A stretch of 64,000 nucleotides of DNA, taken from Acinetobacter lwoffii (GTDB lineage: Bacteria; Pseudomonadota; Gammaproteobacteria; Pseudomonadales; Moraxellaceae). The number at the start of each line of letters is the position of its first letter. The first letter of the stretch is position 1. Of the stretch, positions 34,305 through 44,091 are shown in pieces. Under the pieces are notes generated by a model. It was not told the origin of the DNA, did no database searches, and was given only the letters and a program-made list of their open reading frames with translations. Position numbers and translations under genes: made by a program. The stretch is from contig NZ_JALJVC010000004.1 of the NCBI RefSeq assembly GCF_022967985.1, positions 1 through 64,000 on the forward strand, written 5' to 3'.

Positions 34305-36057
34305 GGCTTGCTCCTTCAGCTGCTGCTGGTTTTGACGGCATTTTTTGTGAAGAAGGGTGAGATGCTTGATCATCATTCACATGCGCCACAATCAGCTTGT
34401 TCATCATGCCAGCACTCATGTGATAGAGCAGATGGCAGTGAATCGCCCATTCTCCCAGTTCATCTGCTGTGAGCAGGGTGGTCACCGTTTTCCCGGGCGG
34501 CACAATCACGGTGTGTTTATTTGGCATATTTGCAGCAGACTGACCATTTTCCAGCTGCATAAACATGCCATGCAAATGCATCGGATGTGCCATCATGCTG
34601 TTATTGATAAATTTCAGCCGGATCCGCTCGCCATATTTCACCTGAAGTGGCTCGGCATCACTGAATTTTTTACCATTCATGGTCCAGATGTAGCGCTCCA
34701 TGGTTCCACCCAGACGAATCACCAGTTCACGTTCTGCTGCGCGGGTATCAGGTTGTGGTGTCAGGGCTTTGAGGTCTTGATATTGCAAGGCTTTGTGCCC
34801 TGCAGGCGTAGACATATTGGCCCAGCCCTCAACCGGCTGATGAGGCTGATTGGTTCCGGACATGGCATTATGACTTGCATGCATGTCGTGCTGGGCATGT
34901 TGATCATGTTCACTTGTGGCAGTCTGCATGGTCTGACTGCTGTGTGTGTCATGTGACATGTCATGTTGTTCGCCATGTCCCATATCTTCCATGGTCAATA
35001 AGGCACGAGGGCGCGGTGTTGGTAATTGAACCGGAGCCGGGGCTTTACTTGAATCAGTTGCCTGATGCAGACTGCCAATGGCAAAGCCTGAGCGGTCGAT
35101 CGATTCTGCTTCAATCTGGTAATGCGCTGCAGTGGGTTCCACAATCACATCATAGGTTTCAGCGGTTCCGATACGGAATTCATCTACATTGACCGGCTGC
35201 ACCGGTTGTCCATCGGCACTGACCACGGTCATTTTCAGCTGGGGAATACGCACATCGAAAAACGACATGGCAGAAGCATTGATGAAACGCAGGCGGACTT
35301 TTTCATTGGGCTGGAAATGGCCACTCCAGTTTTGTTGCGGCGTTTTTCCATTGACCAGAAAGGTATAACCGGTAACATCGGACAGGTCGGTTTTCAGCAT
35401 ACGCATCTGGCTCCACATCTTGCGATCTGACCAGGTGGCCTTGAGACCGTCACGTTTCACCTGCTTAAATACATCGCCCACGGTTTCGCGCTGGTTCTGA
35501 TAATATTCGGCCGATTTTTTTAAATTGTTCTGAATCTGCTGGCTGCCCTGTTCGTGAAAATCCGACAGCATCACCACATAATCCCGCTCGGTTTGTTCAT
35601 GTGGAGGTAGTAATGTCTGTGCTTTGGGGCGAATCACCAATGCGCCATAGAGGCCATCCTGTTCCTGACCTTTGGAATGTGCGTGATACCAATAGGTGCC
35701 GTTTTGACGAACCTTGAAGCGATAAGTAAAAGACTGTTTCGGTTTGATCCCCTGAAAACCGTTAAATCCGGGGACACCATCCATCAGCCCGGGCAGGAGG
35801 AGGCCATGCCAGTGCAGCGAGGTATCCTGATTGTTCAGGTTGTTTTGTACATGAATGACTGCATCATCACCTTCTTCAAATTCCAGCAAGGGTGCAGGGA
35901 ATTTTCCGTTTACAGTGATACGCTTGACCGTCTTTCCGGTGAGATTGATCGGGCTTTCATCAATGACCAGATGATATTCTTTTACGGCTGCAAACAAGGC
36001 AGACGACGAGATGAGACCGAAGCCCAGACACAGGCTTTGACTGATTTTAAGCAACAT
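34291..36057 (-). CDS. copA: Copper resistance multicopper oxidase CopA
   Basis: A 588-residue periplasmic multicopper oxidase that oxidises Cu(I). Copper ligands are visible: HWHGLLLPG, YWYHAHSKGQEQDGLYG, HPMHLHGMF and HCHLLYHMSAGM. A Met/His-rich insertion (MGHGEQHDMSHDTHSSQTMQ...MHASHNAMSG, about 355-400) probably collects copper. The signal is a plain Sec type (no twin arginine is visible in MLLKISQSLCLGFG), which is unusual for CopA proteins, many of which use Tat. It lies between the Cys/His-rich gene and copB in one operon. Confidence 0.94.
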   Translation of the reverse strand: MLLKISQSLCLGFGLISSSALFAAVKEYHLVIDESPINLTGKTVKRITVNGKFPAPLLEFEEGDDAVIHVQNNLNNQDTSLHWHGLLLPGLMDGVPGFNGFQGIKPKQSFTYRFKVRQNGTYWYHAHSKGQEQDGLYGALVIRPKAQTLLPPHEQTERDYVVMLSDFHEQGSQQIQNNLKKSAEYYQNQRETVGDVFKQVKRDGLKATWSDRKMWSQMRMLKTDLSDVTGYTFLVNGKTPQQNWSGHFQPNEKVRLRFINASAMSFFDVRIPQLKMTVVSADGQPVQPVNVDEFRIGTAETYDVIVEPTAAHYQIEAESIDRSGFAIGSLHQATDSSKAPAPVQLPTPRPRALLTMEDMGHGEQHDMSHDTHSSQTMQTATSEHDQHAQHDMHASHNAMSGTNQPHQPVEGWANMSTPAGHKALQYQDLKALTPQPDTRAAERELVIRLGGTMERYIWTMNGKKFSDAEPLQVKYGERIRLKFINNSMMAHPMHLHGMFMQLENGQSAANMPNKHTVIVPPGKTVTTLLTADELGEWAIHCHLLYHMSAGMMNKLIVAHVNDDQASHPSSQKMPSKPAAAEGASHAHH

Positions 36058-36098
36058 AACTTAATCCTTAATGAATAAAAAAATTTAAAAATTCAGGA

Positions 36099-36521
36099 TC
36101 AAGCTTTGGGTGGGCGCAGGATTTCTTGCCAGTAACCGGCAAGGTGCTGGGCATGGTAAGCAGGGAGGAGGGTTTTTTCCGGATAACCGTGATCAGGCAC
36201 GCTTAACTCGGGCGTTGTAATGGGCAGGCTGGTGACCAAGTTCTGGCAGGCCATAGTGCCACAATCCAGACAATCTGATGACTGCTGGGTGCTGTCACTG
36301 ACACAGTCCGGCTGAATCAGTTCCTGATCTTGATGATGATCAGTCTTATGCAGCGAGTGAGAAGCAGAGGGTTTTGTCATTTCCAGACAATGAGGATTCG
36401 TTTTTTCAGACGGCATAACCAGATGCATGGTGTTTGCAGATGCGACAGACACACTGCTCCAGCCTATGGCAAAAACCACAAGCATCACCAACCAGATCTG
36501 TTTGACGAGCCGTATGAGCAA
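36099..36521 (-). CDS. Secreted Cys/His-rich protein of the copper operon
   Basis: A 140-residue protein with a signal-type hydrophobic N-terminus (about 8-27). A Cys/His/Met-containing stretch follows (NPHCLEMTK...HSLHKTDHHQD...PDCVSDSTQQSSDCLDCGTMACQNL), with six cysteines and several histidines. I do not recognise the family; CopL- or DUF2946-type copper proteins have similar composition. It is first in the operon, 41 bp before copA, so it probably binds copper in the periplasm. Confidence 0.65.
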   Translation of the reverse strand: MLIRLVKQIWLVMLVVFAIGWSSVSVASANTMHLVMPSEKTNPHCLEMTKPSASHSLHKTDHHQDQELIQPDCVSDSTQQSSDCLDCGTMACQNLVTSLPITTPELSVPDHGYPEKTLLPAYHAQHLAGYWQEILRPPKA

Positions 36522-36645
36522 AAGTACACCCTGAAAAAATGCGCTTCATGTTTGAGCAATAAAAGCATAAACGCAGTAACTCAAATTAGCAAATTCTGGA
36601 CAAGATTATTTTTTAGGTCACCTACATACTACTTTTTTCATAGGT

Positions 36646-36846
36646 TCAGGTTTCAGTTTCGCACTTTTCGCATTTTCTACAGTCTAGCAGCATCCCGAGT
36701 TTTTCTTTACGTCCTTGCTCGGTCATCACCCATGGGCGATTTTGCCAGGGCGGGGTATGCCGCACATGCTGGCCATGTCCGCAGGCCAGTTCTGCAACCC
36801 AATGCTGTTCCTCATCCAGGTGAAAACCGATAATGGCCTGTTGCAT
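36646..36846 (-). CDS. DUF3565 family protein
   Basis: A 66-residue protein matching DUF3565: GFHLDEEQHWVAELACGHGQHVRHTPPWQNRPWVMTEQGR, then LDCRKCEKCETET. The Cys/His spacing (CGHGQHVRH and CxxCxxC) suggests a small zinc- or other metal-binding fold; no function is established. GGGAGG precedes the ATG. It lies upstream of the copper operon on the same strand but 125 bp away. Confidence 0.85.
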   Translation of the reverse strand: MQQAIIGFHLDEEQHWVAELACGHGQHVRHTPPWQNRPWVMTEQGRKEKLGMLLDCRKCEKCETET

Positions 36847-36989
36847 GGCATACCTCCCTTGAGCTCAAATTGCCTGAGCATCTATCTAAAAACCTATACA
36901 AAATAAGTCATGCAAAATCACCATAAACAAAAGAATCCACACAAGCTATACTCCTTGCCAAGTCATTTTTTGAAAAAGAGCAGAGACAC

Positions 36990-37940
36990 ATGCGCGTACT
37001 TGTTGTGATGGATCCCATTGAAAATGTAAACCTGAAGAAAGACTCGACCATGGCCATGCTGTGGGCAGCAGCACGTCGCGGGCATGAACTCGGTTATGCA
37101 TTGCAGCAAGATTTATATATCGATCAGGGCAAGGCCTTTGGTCTGATCGCGCCGTTACAGGTATTTGAAGACTACGACCATTATTATGAACTTGGCGAAA
37201 AACAAAAAGAGTCGATCGCTGCTTATGACGTTGTCTTGATGCGTAAAGATCCGCCTTTTGATATGAACTTCGTCTATACCACTTATATTCTGGAGCAGGC
37301 AGAGCGCGAAGGGGCATGGATCATCAACAAACCGCAAAGCCTGCGTGACTGTAATGAAAAACTGTTCGCGACCCAGTTCCCGCATCTGCAAGTTCCGACC
37401 TTGGTGACTTCACAGCAAAGCCTGATCCGTGAATTTCTCAAAGAACAGGTCGATGTGATTGTAAAACCGCTGGATGGTATGGGTGGCACCGGGATTTTCC
37501 GTCTGTATCAGGACGGGATCAATATCGGTTCAACCATTGAAATACTGACCAATAATGGTACCCAGCCGATTATGGCGCAGCGTTATATTCCGGAAATTGT
37601 CGAAGGCGATAAACGCATCCTGATGATTAATGGCGAGCCAGTGCCATATTGTCTGGCCCGTATTCCGCAAAATGGTGAAGTGCGCGGTAATCTGGCCGCA
37701 GGTGGCCTAGGCGAGGCACGCCCCCTGACTGAAAATGACAAAGCCATTGCGGCAAAAGTAGGGCCGTTTCTCAGAGAAAAAGGTCTGGTCTTTGTAGGGC
37801 TGGATGTGATCGGAAATTATGTCACGGAAATTAATGTGACCAGTCCAACCTGTATCCGTGAAATTGATACGCAGTTTGGCATCTCGATTGCGGATGATCT
37901 GTTTGCCGTGCTGGAAGCTGGTCAGGCCAATCAGGTTTAA
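36990..37940 (+). CDS. gshB: Glutathione synthetase
   Basis: Adds glycine to gamma-glutamylcysteine, completing glutathione synthesis begun by GshA. A 316-residue ATP-grasp enzyme with the family sequence: RVLVVMDPIENVNLKKDSTMAMLWAA at the start, LMRKDPPFDMNFVYTTYILE, VKPLDGMGGTGIFR, QRYIPEIVEGDKRILMINGEPVPYCLARIP and EINVTSPTCIREID. Single gene with terminator. Confidence 0.97.
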   Translation: MRVLVVMDPIENVNLKKDSTMAMLWAAARRGHELGYALQQDLYIDQGKAFGLIAPLQVFEDYDHYYELGEKQKESIAAYDVVLMRKDPPFDMNFVYTTYILEQAEREGAWIINKPQSLRDCNEKLFATQFPHLQVPTLVTSQQSLIREFLKEQVDVIVKPLDGMGGTGIFRLYQDGINIGSTIEILTNNGTQPIMAQRYIPEIVEGDKRILMINGEPVPYCLARIPQNGEVRGNLAAGGLGEARPLTENDKAIAAKVGPFLREKGLVFVGLDVIGNYVTEINVTSPTCIREIDTQFGISIADDLFAVLEAGQANQV

Positions 37941-37960
37941 AGGCAAAATCAGGTGAAAGA

Positions 37961-37984
37961 AGAGTCTGCTTGCAGGCTCTTTTT
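37961..37984 (+). terminator. gshB terminator
   Basis: AGAGTCTGC/GCAGGCTCT stem (one G-U pair) followed by four T residues and a T-rich stretch. Confidence 0.75.
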
Positions 37985-37990
37985 ACCTTT

Positions 37991-39191
37991 TTATTTCGGG
38001 TAACGCTTAAATAAATATGCCGTCATTACCATGCCCAGCATCGAAAGGCAGACGGTGATAATGGCAAGATTGGCCCAGTATTGGGTGGCAGATATCAGCG
38101 CAGCGCTCAGGGTCGGTATAAAAAACTGTGCGCAGGCTGAAATTTGTAAAACCAGACCCACACTGGCCGCTGCTGCATAGGCGCGTGGCGCATAGTGCAG
38201 GGTAATCGCAAAAACAGTGGTCGGGATCATCCCGCCAATCAGTGAAAACAGCACGGCACTGACAACCTGCAATTCAAATGAGAGCTAGGAATTTGCGGCA
38301 AATACCAGACAACTGCTACAGAGCATTGCCACAAATCCGGTACTCAATAAGGTGTGCGGTCTATAACCCTGTTGCAGCAACATGCCTGCGCCAAAAGTGC
38401 CCCCAGATTGGCCAGCACGACCATCGAGACCAGCATCCCTGCACGTTTTAAGTCCAGCCCCTGTTCAACATACAGTGTAGGCAGGAAGCCCGTGACAGTA
38501 ATCCATTGACTGGTATAACAGGCGAAAATAATCGCCAGACAGATAATGGGAGGATGGGTCAGGGTAATTTTAACAATCTGCCAGAATGAGGTATTTCCGT
38601 AGTTGCCTGGGAAAAGTCGGGCTGTGTTATCAGGACAGGTTCAATATTTAAATATTGTTTGATCATGCCAGCAATGATAAGGCACAGGCAGCCCAAAATG
38701 GCCCAGATCGTTTGCCAGTCCAGATATTCAAGCAGGAGAGGAATCATCAATACGGCCAGACTGACACCCACCCCCATATAGGAACTCCAGAGTCCCATCT
38801 TGAAATTCAGTGTTTCAGCGCGGCTGGTACGTTTTAAAATTGCAGGCGCGCACAAGGAGATGGTTAAAAATCCGATTCCTTCCATAAAACGCAATACATA
38901 TAAAGTGGCAGGTTGCGTAATCCAAAGCCCAGCAAGACTGCTCAGCCCTAAAATGATTAAGGCCATGATCAGGCAGCGCTTTAATCCCATTTTTTCCGAG
39001 AAGGCGCCAATGCATAGCGCAAACAGCATTCCGGCGGCCTGCATCAACGCTAATGAAAAACCAGCCTGGGTAAAACTCAGGTTTAAATCCTGTTGCAACA
39101 CAGGAATCACGGCCGAAAGTTTGCCGACATGGATCGCAGCCAGATAACCGGCCAAGATAATCCATACATCACGACATGAGATTTTTGACAT
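37991..39191 (-). pseudogene. Decayed MFS transporter (cyanate/NimT-like)
   Basis: A 12-helix major facilitator gene broken by at least three lesions. The first 200 residues (MSKISCRDVWIILAGYLAAIHVGKLS... to TEIPHSG) are intact. Near 38575-38590 the frame shifts, after which FWQIVKITLTHPPIICLAIIF...GFLPTLYVEQGLDLKRAG continues in another frame. A second shift falls at a C-run near 38399-38404, into GTFGAGMLLQQGYRPHTLLSTGF. An in-frame TAG is at 38286-38284, before the last intact piece (37991-38272). The parental family is a CynX-like efflux/uptake MFS of unknown substrate. Sequencing error could explain one lesion but hardly three. Confidence 0.85.
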
Positions 39192-39618
39192 CTATCCGAA
39201 CTGAGTCCATTTAAAGCATCTGCTTGTACATCAAGCATCATTCATATATAGATATAAATAGCATGAAACTTTTATAAAATTGATAGGATTTAAGCCTAAG
39301 ATTATCGGCCAATGATAATAAGAGAGGAGGTGAACGGGAGAAAACGGAAGACCGCTGTAAATAAAGCGCTCTTCGTGGCAAAGTTATTGATAATATAATG
39401 AAAAGTGAGTTTAAAATTGGTATGATGCTTCACTTAAGTCTAAGGAAAAGTGCAGACCTTATAAATAAAACGAGTCTAAACTTGAAATTTGCGTGAAAAA
39501 AACAATTAAAGCCTTGTTGAAATAAAGTAAATAAACTTTCATGGCCTGAGGTTTGTGATTACAATTGATTACTTAAATCAGATTTCCTGCTCCATTTTTA
39601 GTATTGAAGAATTAAACC
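39192..39618. other. Spacer upstream of murG
   Basis: A 427-bp region with no gene. It should hold the promoter of the murG-ftsZ block. I cannot single out a convincing -35/-10 pair. A purine-rich stretch (AGAGGAGGTGAACGGGAG) near 39324-39342 is not followed by an ORF. Confidence 0.4.
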
Positions 39619-40725
39619 GTGACCGATGCTCAGCAAAAACAGCCTAAACATGTCATGATGATGGCCGCAGGTACAGGTGGACATGTGTTTCCAGCGTTAG
39701 CTGTTGCCAAAGATTTACAACAAAAAGGTATACAGGTTTCATGGTTGGCCACGCCCGTAGGCATGGAAAACCGCCTGTTAAAAAACCAGAATATTCCCAT
39801 TTATCAGATTGATATTCAGGGTGTGCGTGGCAATGGTTTTGTGCGTAAAGCCTTGGCGCCTTTTAAAATTATGAAAGCCACCTTAAGTGCCATGAAGTTC
39901 ATGAAACAGCTCAAGGTCGATGCCGTCGCCGGCTTTGGTGGTTATGTAGCCGGGCCGGGTGGTCTGGCTGCGCGTATTTTAGGTATTCCGGTGCTGATCC
40001 ATGAGCAGAATGCAGTCGCCGGTTTTACCAATACCCAATTGTCGCGTGTGGCAAAAACAGTGTGCCAGGCTTTCCCGAATACTTTTCCGGCCCAGGAAAA
40101 AATCGTCACCACCGGCAATCCGGTACGACAGGAAATTAGCGAAATTTTAAATCCGTCCTGGCGTTATCAGCAGCGTGACAAGGCTGGATTGTCTTTACGT
40201 ATTCTGATCGTTGGCGGGTCCTTGGGGGCGCAAGCCTTAAATGAACGGGTTCCGGAAGCCTTAAAGCAACTGAATGTACCTTTAAATGTCTATCATCAGT
40301 GTGGGCAAAATCATGCCGAGGCGACACGGGCACGTTATGAAAATGCACCGGCCAATCTGCAAGTTGAAGTCCAGCCCTTTATTGAAGATATGGCCAACGC
40401 CTATTCTGATGCCGATCTGGTGATTTGCCGTGCCGGTGCATTGACCGTGACTGAAATTGCCACTGCCGGGGTCGCTGCGATTTTTGTGCCGCTGCCAAGT
40501 GCGGTCGATGATCACCAGACGGCCAATGCCGGTTTCCTGGCCAATATCAATGCGGCAAAGATTTGCCCGCAGGCCACTATGACCCCGGACAGTTTAAAAA
40601 CCTTATTAGAGCCGATGCTGAATCGCCAGCTGTTAATGGAAATGGCCGTGAAAGCACGCCGCCAGGCTCAACCCGATGCGACTCAACATGTGGTCCGTTT
40701 AATTCAAGAATTATCATCCGAGTAA
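39619..40725 (+). CDS. murG: UDP-GlcNAc:lipid I N-acetylglucosaminyltransferase MurG
   Basis: Converts lipid I to lipid II on the inner face of the membrane. The 368-residue GT-B protein begins with the glycine loop MMAAGTGGHVFPALAVAKDL, and has GFGGYVAGPGGLAA, HEQNAVAGFTN, VGGSLGAQALNE and the donor site CRAGALTVTEIA...PLPSAVDDHQTANA. GTG start. It opens the block murG-murC-ddl-ftsQ-ftsA-ftsZ; mraY, murE/F/D and ftsW are not adjacent here. Confidence 0.96.
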   Translation: MTDAQQKQPKHVMMMAAGTGGHVFPALAVAKDLQQKGIQVSWLATPVGMENRLLKNQNIPIYQIDIQGVRGNGFVRKALAPFKIMKATLSAMKFMKQLKVDAVAGFGGYVAGPGGLAARILGIPVLIHEQNAVAGFTNTQLSRVAKTVCQAFPNTFPAQEKIVTTGNPVRQEISEILNPSWRYQQRDKAGLSLRILIVGGSLGAQALNERVPEALKQLNVPLNVYHQCGQNHAEATRARYENAPANLQVEVQPFIEDMANAYSDADLVICRAGALTVTEIATAGVAAIFVPLPSAVDDHQTANAGFLANINAAKICPQATMTPDSLKTLLEPMLNRQLLMEMAVKARRQAQPDATQHVVRLIQELSSE

Positions 40726-40728
40726 ACT

Positions 40729-42177
40729 ATGTCTCCAGTAACCCCAGCTGAACAAGCGAAAAAATTAATCAAAGTGCCGGAAATGCGCCGTATCAAACAC
40801 ATTCATTTTGTGGGGATCGGTGGCGCAGGCATGTGTGGTATTGCGGAAGTGCTGAAAAACCAGGGCTATAAAGTTTCCGGTTCAGATATCAAGGCATCCA
40901 ATACCACCGCACAGCTGGAAGCGAATGGCATTAAAGTCTATATCGGGCATACTGCAAATAATATTAAGGGCGCCAACGTGATCGTGGTCTCTACCGCGAT
41001 TGATAAAGAAAATCCGGAAATTAAAACCGCGATTGAAAACCGTATTCCTGTGGTTCGCCGTGCGGAAATGCTGGGTGAACTGATGCGTTACCGTCATGGT
41101 ATTGCCGTTGCCGGTACGCATGGCAAGACCACGACCACCAGCCTGATCACCTGTATGCTGGCTGAAGAAAATATGGATCCAACCTATGTGATCGGTGGTT
41201 TACTGAACCGTACCGGTATGAACGCAGCCTTGGGTGCCAGCCGTTATATCGTGGCCGAAGCTGATGAATCAGACGCCTCTTTCCTGCACCTGGAACCGAT
41301 GGCTGCCGTGGTGACCAATATTGATGCCGATCATATGGATACCTATGGCGGTAGCTTCGATGTCCTGAAAGATACCTTTATCCAGTTCCTGCAAAAACTG
41401 CCATTTTACGGCTTGGCCGTAGTCTGTGGTGATGATGCCAATATCCGTGAAATCATGCCGCGGATTGCACGTCCGTTACTGACTTATGGTTTTAATGAAG
41501 ACAATGACATCCGCGCAGTAGATGTTGATCAGGATGGTATGCAAACCCACTTTACCGTATTGCGTAAAGAGCGTGAGCCATTGCGTGTAACGGTCAACCA
41601 GCCAGGTTTGCATAATGTGCTGAATGCCCTGGCCGCGATTGGTATAGCAACCGATGAAGGCGTGTCTGATGCTTCAATCTGCCGTGCACTGGAAGGTTTC
41701 AGTGGTGTGGGTCGCCGCTTTGAGGTTCAGGGTGAGTTTGCGATTGAGGGCGGTGACGTGAAATTGGTGGATGACTATGGTCATCATCCAAAAGAAGTCG
41801 AAGCGACGATTAAAGCCGCGCGTCAGAGTCATCCGGACCGTCGTTTGGTAATGATGTTCCAGCCACACCGTTATAGCCGTACCCGTGACTGTTTTGATGA
41901 TTTTGTGGAAGTGCTTTCTACTGTAGACCAGTTATTGTTGCTGGATGTTTATCCTGCCGGTGAAAAACCGATTGTCGGGGCGGACAGCCGTACTTTGGCC
42001 CGCAGCATTCGTCTACGTGGCGAAGTCGAGCCGATTCTGGTTGATGCAGCGGACGGCAACCTGAATCAGATCATGAGAAAAGTATTGCAAGCAAATGACT
42101 TGTTATTAACCCAGGGCGCAGGTAATGTTGGAGCAATCTCAGTCGAGCTTGCGCAAAATCACTTATATATAAAATAG
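40729..42177 (+). CDS. murC: UDP-N-acetylmuramate-L-alanine ligase
   Basis: Adds L-Ala to UDP-MurNAc. A 482-residue Mur ligase with the N-terminal [17 protein letters not shown] loop, ATP loop [36 protein letters not shown] and the C-terminal [15 protein letters not shown] and [11 protein letters not shown]. It begins three bases after murG, in the same transcript. Confidence 0.97.
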   Translation: MSPVTPAEQAKKLIKVPEMRRIKHIHFVGIGGAGMCGIAEVLKNQGYKVSGSDIKASNTTAQLEANGIKVYIGHTANNIKGANVIVVSTAIDKENPEIKTAIENRIPVVRRAEMLGELMRYRHGIAVAGTHGKTTTTSLITCMLAEENMDPTYVIGGLLNRTGMNAALGASRYIVAEADESDASFLHLEPMAAVVTNIDADHMDTYGGSFDVLKDTFIQFLQKLPFYGLAVVCGDDANIREIMPRIARPLLTYGFNEDNDIRAVDVDQDGMQTHFTVLRKEREPLRVTVNQPGLHNVLNALAAIGIATDEGVSDASICRALEGFSGVGRRFEVQGEFAIEGGDVKLVDDYGHHPKEVEATIKAARQSHPDRRLVMMFQPHRYSRTRDCFDDFVEVLSTVDQLLLLDVYPAGEKPIVGADSRTLARSIRLRGEVEPILVDAADGNLNQIMRKVLQANDLLLTQGAGNVGAISVELAQNHLYIK

Positions 42178-42234
42178 TCATCTTGCATGACTGAATTGAA
42201 TTGACCAGATTGAAAAAAGTTTAAGGATATAAAC

Positions 42235-43164
42235 GTGTCAAATGCTTCAAAATTCGGAAAAGTTGCCGTGTTGCTTGGTGGTAAATCTGCAGAGCGTGAG
42301 GTTTCTCTAGACAGTGGTACGGCGGTACTTGAGGCATTAGTGCGTTCAGGGGTTAATGCGGAAGCGTTTGACCCGCAGGAGCGTAGTGTCACAGAACTGG
42401 TAAATTATGATCGTGCTTTTATTGTATTGCATGGACGTGGCGGGGAAGACGGCCAAATTCAGGGTGCACTGGAATGGTTAAACGTGCCGTATACCGGTAC
42501 CGGTGTACAAGGTTCTGCGATCGGCATGGACAAGGTCAAGACCAAGCAGGTCTGGCAGGGTTCGGAATTACCGACAGCGCCGTATCGTATTGTCACCAAA
42601 GATTCTGATGCGACCGACATTGTTAATGCTTTAGGCTTGCCTTTGATTATCAAGCCGGTGCATGAAGGTTCCAGTATCGGCATGAGCAAGGTCGAGAAAA
42701 TTGAAGACTTTGCCGAAGCGATTACCAAGGCAACTGAACATGATGCCGTGGTGATGGCAGAAAAATGGATTACCGGCCGTGAATACACCATTGTGGTTTT
42801 AAATGGTCAGGCGCTACCGGTGATTCGTCTTGAACCGCCTCAAGATGTTGCCTTCTACGATTATGAAGCGAAATATCAGCGTAATGATGTGCAATATGGC
42901 ATTCCATGTGGTTTAAGTGAAGCTGAAGAGCAGCAGTTAAAAGCCTTGAGTTTGCGCGCATTCCAGGCAGTCGGTGCCAGCGGTTGGGGCCGGATTGATG
43001 CCATGCAGGATGAACAGGGCAACTTCTGGTTGCTTGAAGTGAATACCGTGCCGGGAATGACCAGTCATTCACTGGTGCCAAAGGCGGCAGCTGCAGTCGG
43101 TTACAGTTTTGATGAGCTGTGTGTGGCGATACTGGAACAGACCTTGACTGGTTCGGCACACTAA
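42235..43164 (+). CDS. ddlB: D-alanine-D-alanine ligase
   Basis: Makes the D-Ala-D-Ala dipeptide of the peptidoglycan stem. A 309-residue ATP-grasp enzyme: VAVLLGGKSAEREVSLDSG, FIVLHGRGGEDGQIQGALEWLNVPYTGTG, IIKPVHEGSSIGMSKV, GWGRIDAMQDEQGNFWLLEVNTVPGMTSHSLVPKAA. GTG start with AAGGA upstream. The DdlB label follows from its place between murC and ftsQ. Confidence 0.95.
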   Translation: MSNASKFGKVAVLLGGKSAEREVSLDSGTAVLEALVRSGVNAEAFDPQERSVTELVNYDRAFIVLHGRGGEDGQIQGALEWLNVPYTGTGVQGSAIGMDKVKTKQVWQGSELPTAPYRIVTKDSDATDIVNALGLPLIIKPVHEGSSIGMSKVEKIEDFAEAITKATEHDAVVMAEKWITGREYTIVVLNGQALPVIRLEPPQDVAFYDYEAKYQRNDVQYGIPCGLSEAEEQQLKALSLRAFQAVGASGWGRIDAMQDEQGNFWLLEVNTVPGMTSHSLVPKAAAAVGYSFDELCVAILEQTLTGSAH

Positions 43165-43166
43165 AT

Positions 43167-44021
43167 ATGGCTCAACTTCCTGTTTCCATGCGCCGTAAAC
43201 GTGCTGCGATTACTTCAATTCACGACAAGCCGCCAACACGCAAAGAAAAGCTGACCAATTTTGGTGGCTGGTTATTGTTGTGTATTGCGCTACTGGTGCT
43301 GGCCTTTGGAATATTGGGCTTATATAAAGTCATGACCAATAGTGACGTGGCAGAGCTGGGTGTCGTGGGTACGCGCTCGGTTGCTGAACAGCGTCAGGTC
43401 ATGCAGTATGTGTCACCGATTGTGACCGAAAACTATTTTACTTCGGATTTGGAAGCGATCCGTGATCGTACCCTGGAATTGTCCTGGGTAGATCGGGTCG
43501 TGGTGTCCCGAGCCTGGCCAAATGGCATTCGGGTGCGGGTGATGCCGCATCATGCGATTGCGCGTTGGGGAACGGGACGTTTATTGAGTGACAGTGGTGT
43601 GATTTTCACGGAAGTCACACCCAAGAATTATCAGGCATTACCGTTACTACATGGGCCGGCGAGCCATGCAGAAACCATGATGCGTCGTTATAATGAAATT
43701 AATCAATTATTTTTGCCACAAGGCATTCGTCTAAAAGAATTATATCTCACCGAGCGAATGACCTGGTTTATGCAGTTTGATTCGGGTTTAAGAATAATTG
43801 TGGATAAAGATCAGACCATGAGCAAATTACAACGCCTGAGCCATCTGTCTCAGAGTGATTTGAAGCCGGTCTGGTCTAAAATTTCGGCCATCGACCTGCG
43901 TTATCGCAATGGATTGTCGATCCAGTGGAAAAATTCAATTCCGCCTAAAATTGTAAATGGACATTTTATTGTAACCATTGATGACACGGGCGTTGAGAAT
44001 AAGGTAACAGTAAAGCCATAA
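43167..44021 (+). CDS. ftsQ: Cell division protein FtsQ
   Basis: Bitopic divisome protein linking early and late division proteins through FtsB/FtsL. About 284 residues: a basic cytoplasmic tail (MRRKRAAITS), one membrane helix (about 34-55), a POTRA domain (YVSPIVTENYFTSDLEAIRDRTLELSWVDRVVVSRAWPNGIRVRVMPHHAIARWG) and a beta domain. The ATG at 43167, two bases after the ddl stop, is chosen over an overlapping upstream start. Confidence 0.93.
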   Translation: MAQLPVSMRRKRAAITSIHDKPPTRKEKLTNFGGWLLLCIALLVLAFGILGLYKVMTNSDVAELGVVGTRSVAEQRQVMQYVSPIVTENYFTSDLEAIRDRTLELSWVDRVVVSRAWPNGIRVRVMPHHAIARWGTGRLLSDSGVIFTEVTPKNYQALPLLHGPASHAETMMRRYNEINQLFLPQGIRLKELYLTERMTWFMQFDSGLRIIVDKDQTMSKLQRLSHLSQSDLKPVWSKISAIDLRYRNGLSIQWKNSIPPKIVNGHFIVTIDDTGVENKVTVKP

Positions 44022-44091
44022 TGACCGGCTTTAAAAAATAGAGGCATTTAAAGCCATAAATCTAACAAACACGTAATGGTAGTAGTGAATA

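Noticed and set aside
34357..34956. 199-codon ORF antisense to copA
   Set aside because: Lies wholly within the well-supported copA gene on the other strand; its His/Cys richness mirrors the Met/His insertion of CopA.
38284..38286. Selenocysteine or programmed frameshift to rescue the MFS gene
   Set aside because: The stop is TAG, not TGA, and two further frameshifts are present, so decay is the simpler explanation.
39324..39345. Ribosome-site-like purine run upstream of murG as evidence for a small gene
   Set aside because: No start codon with a useful open frame follows at the proper distance.
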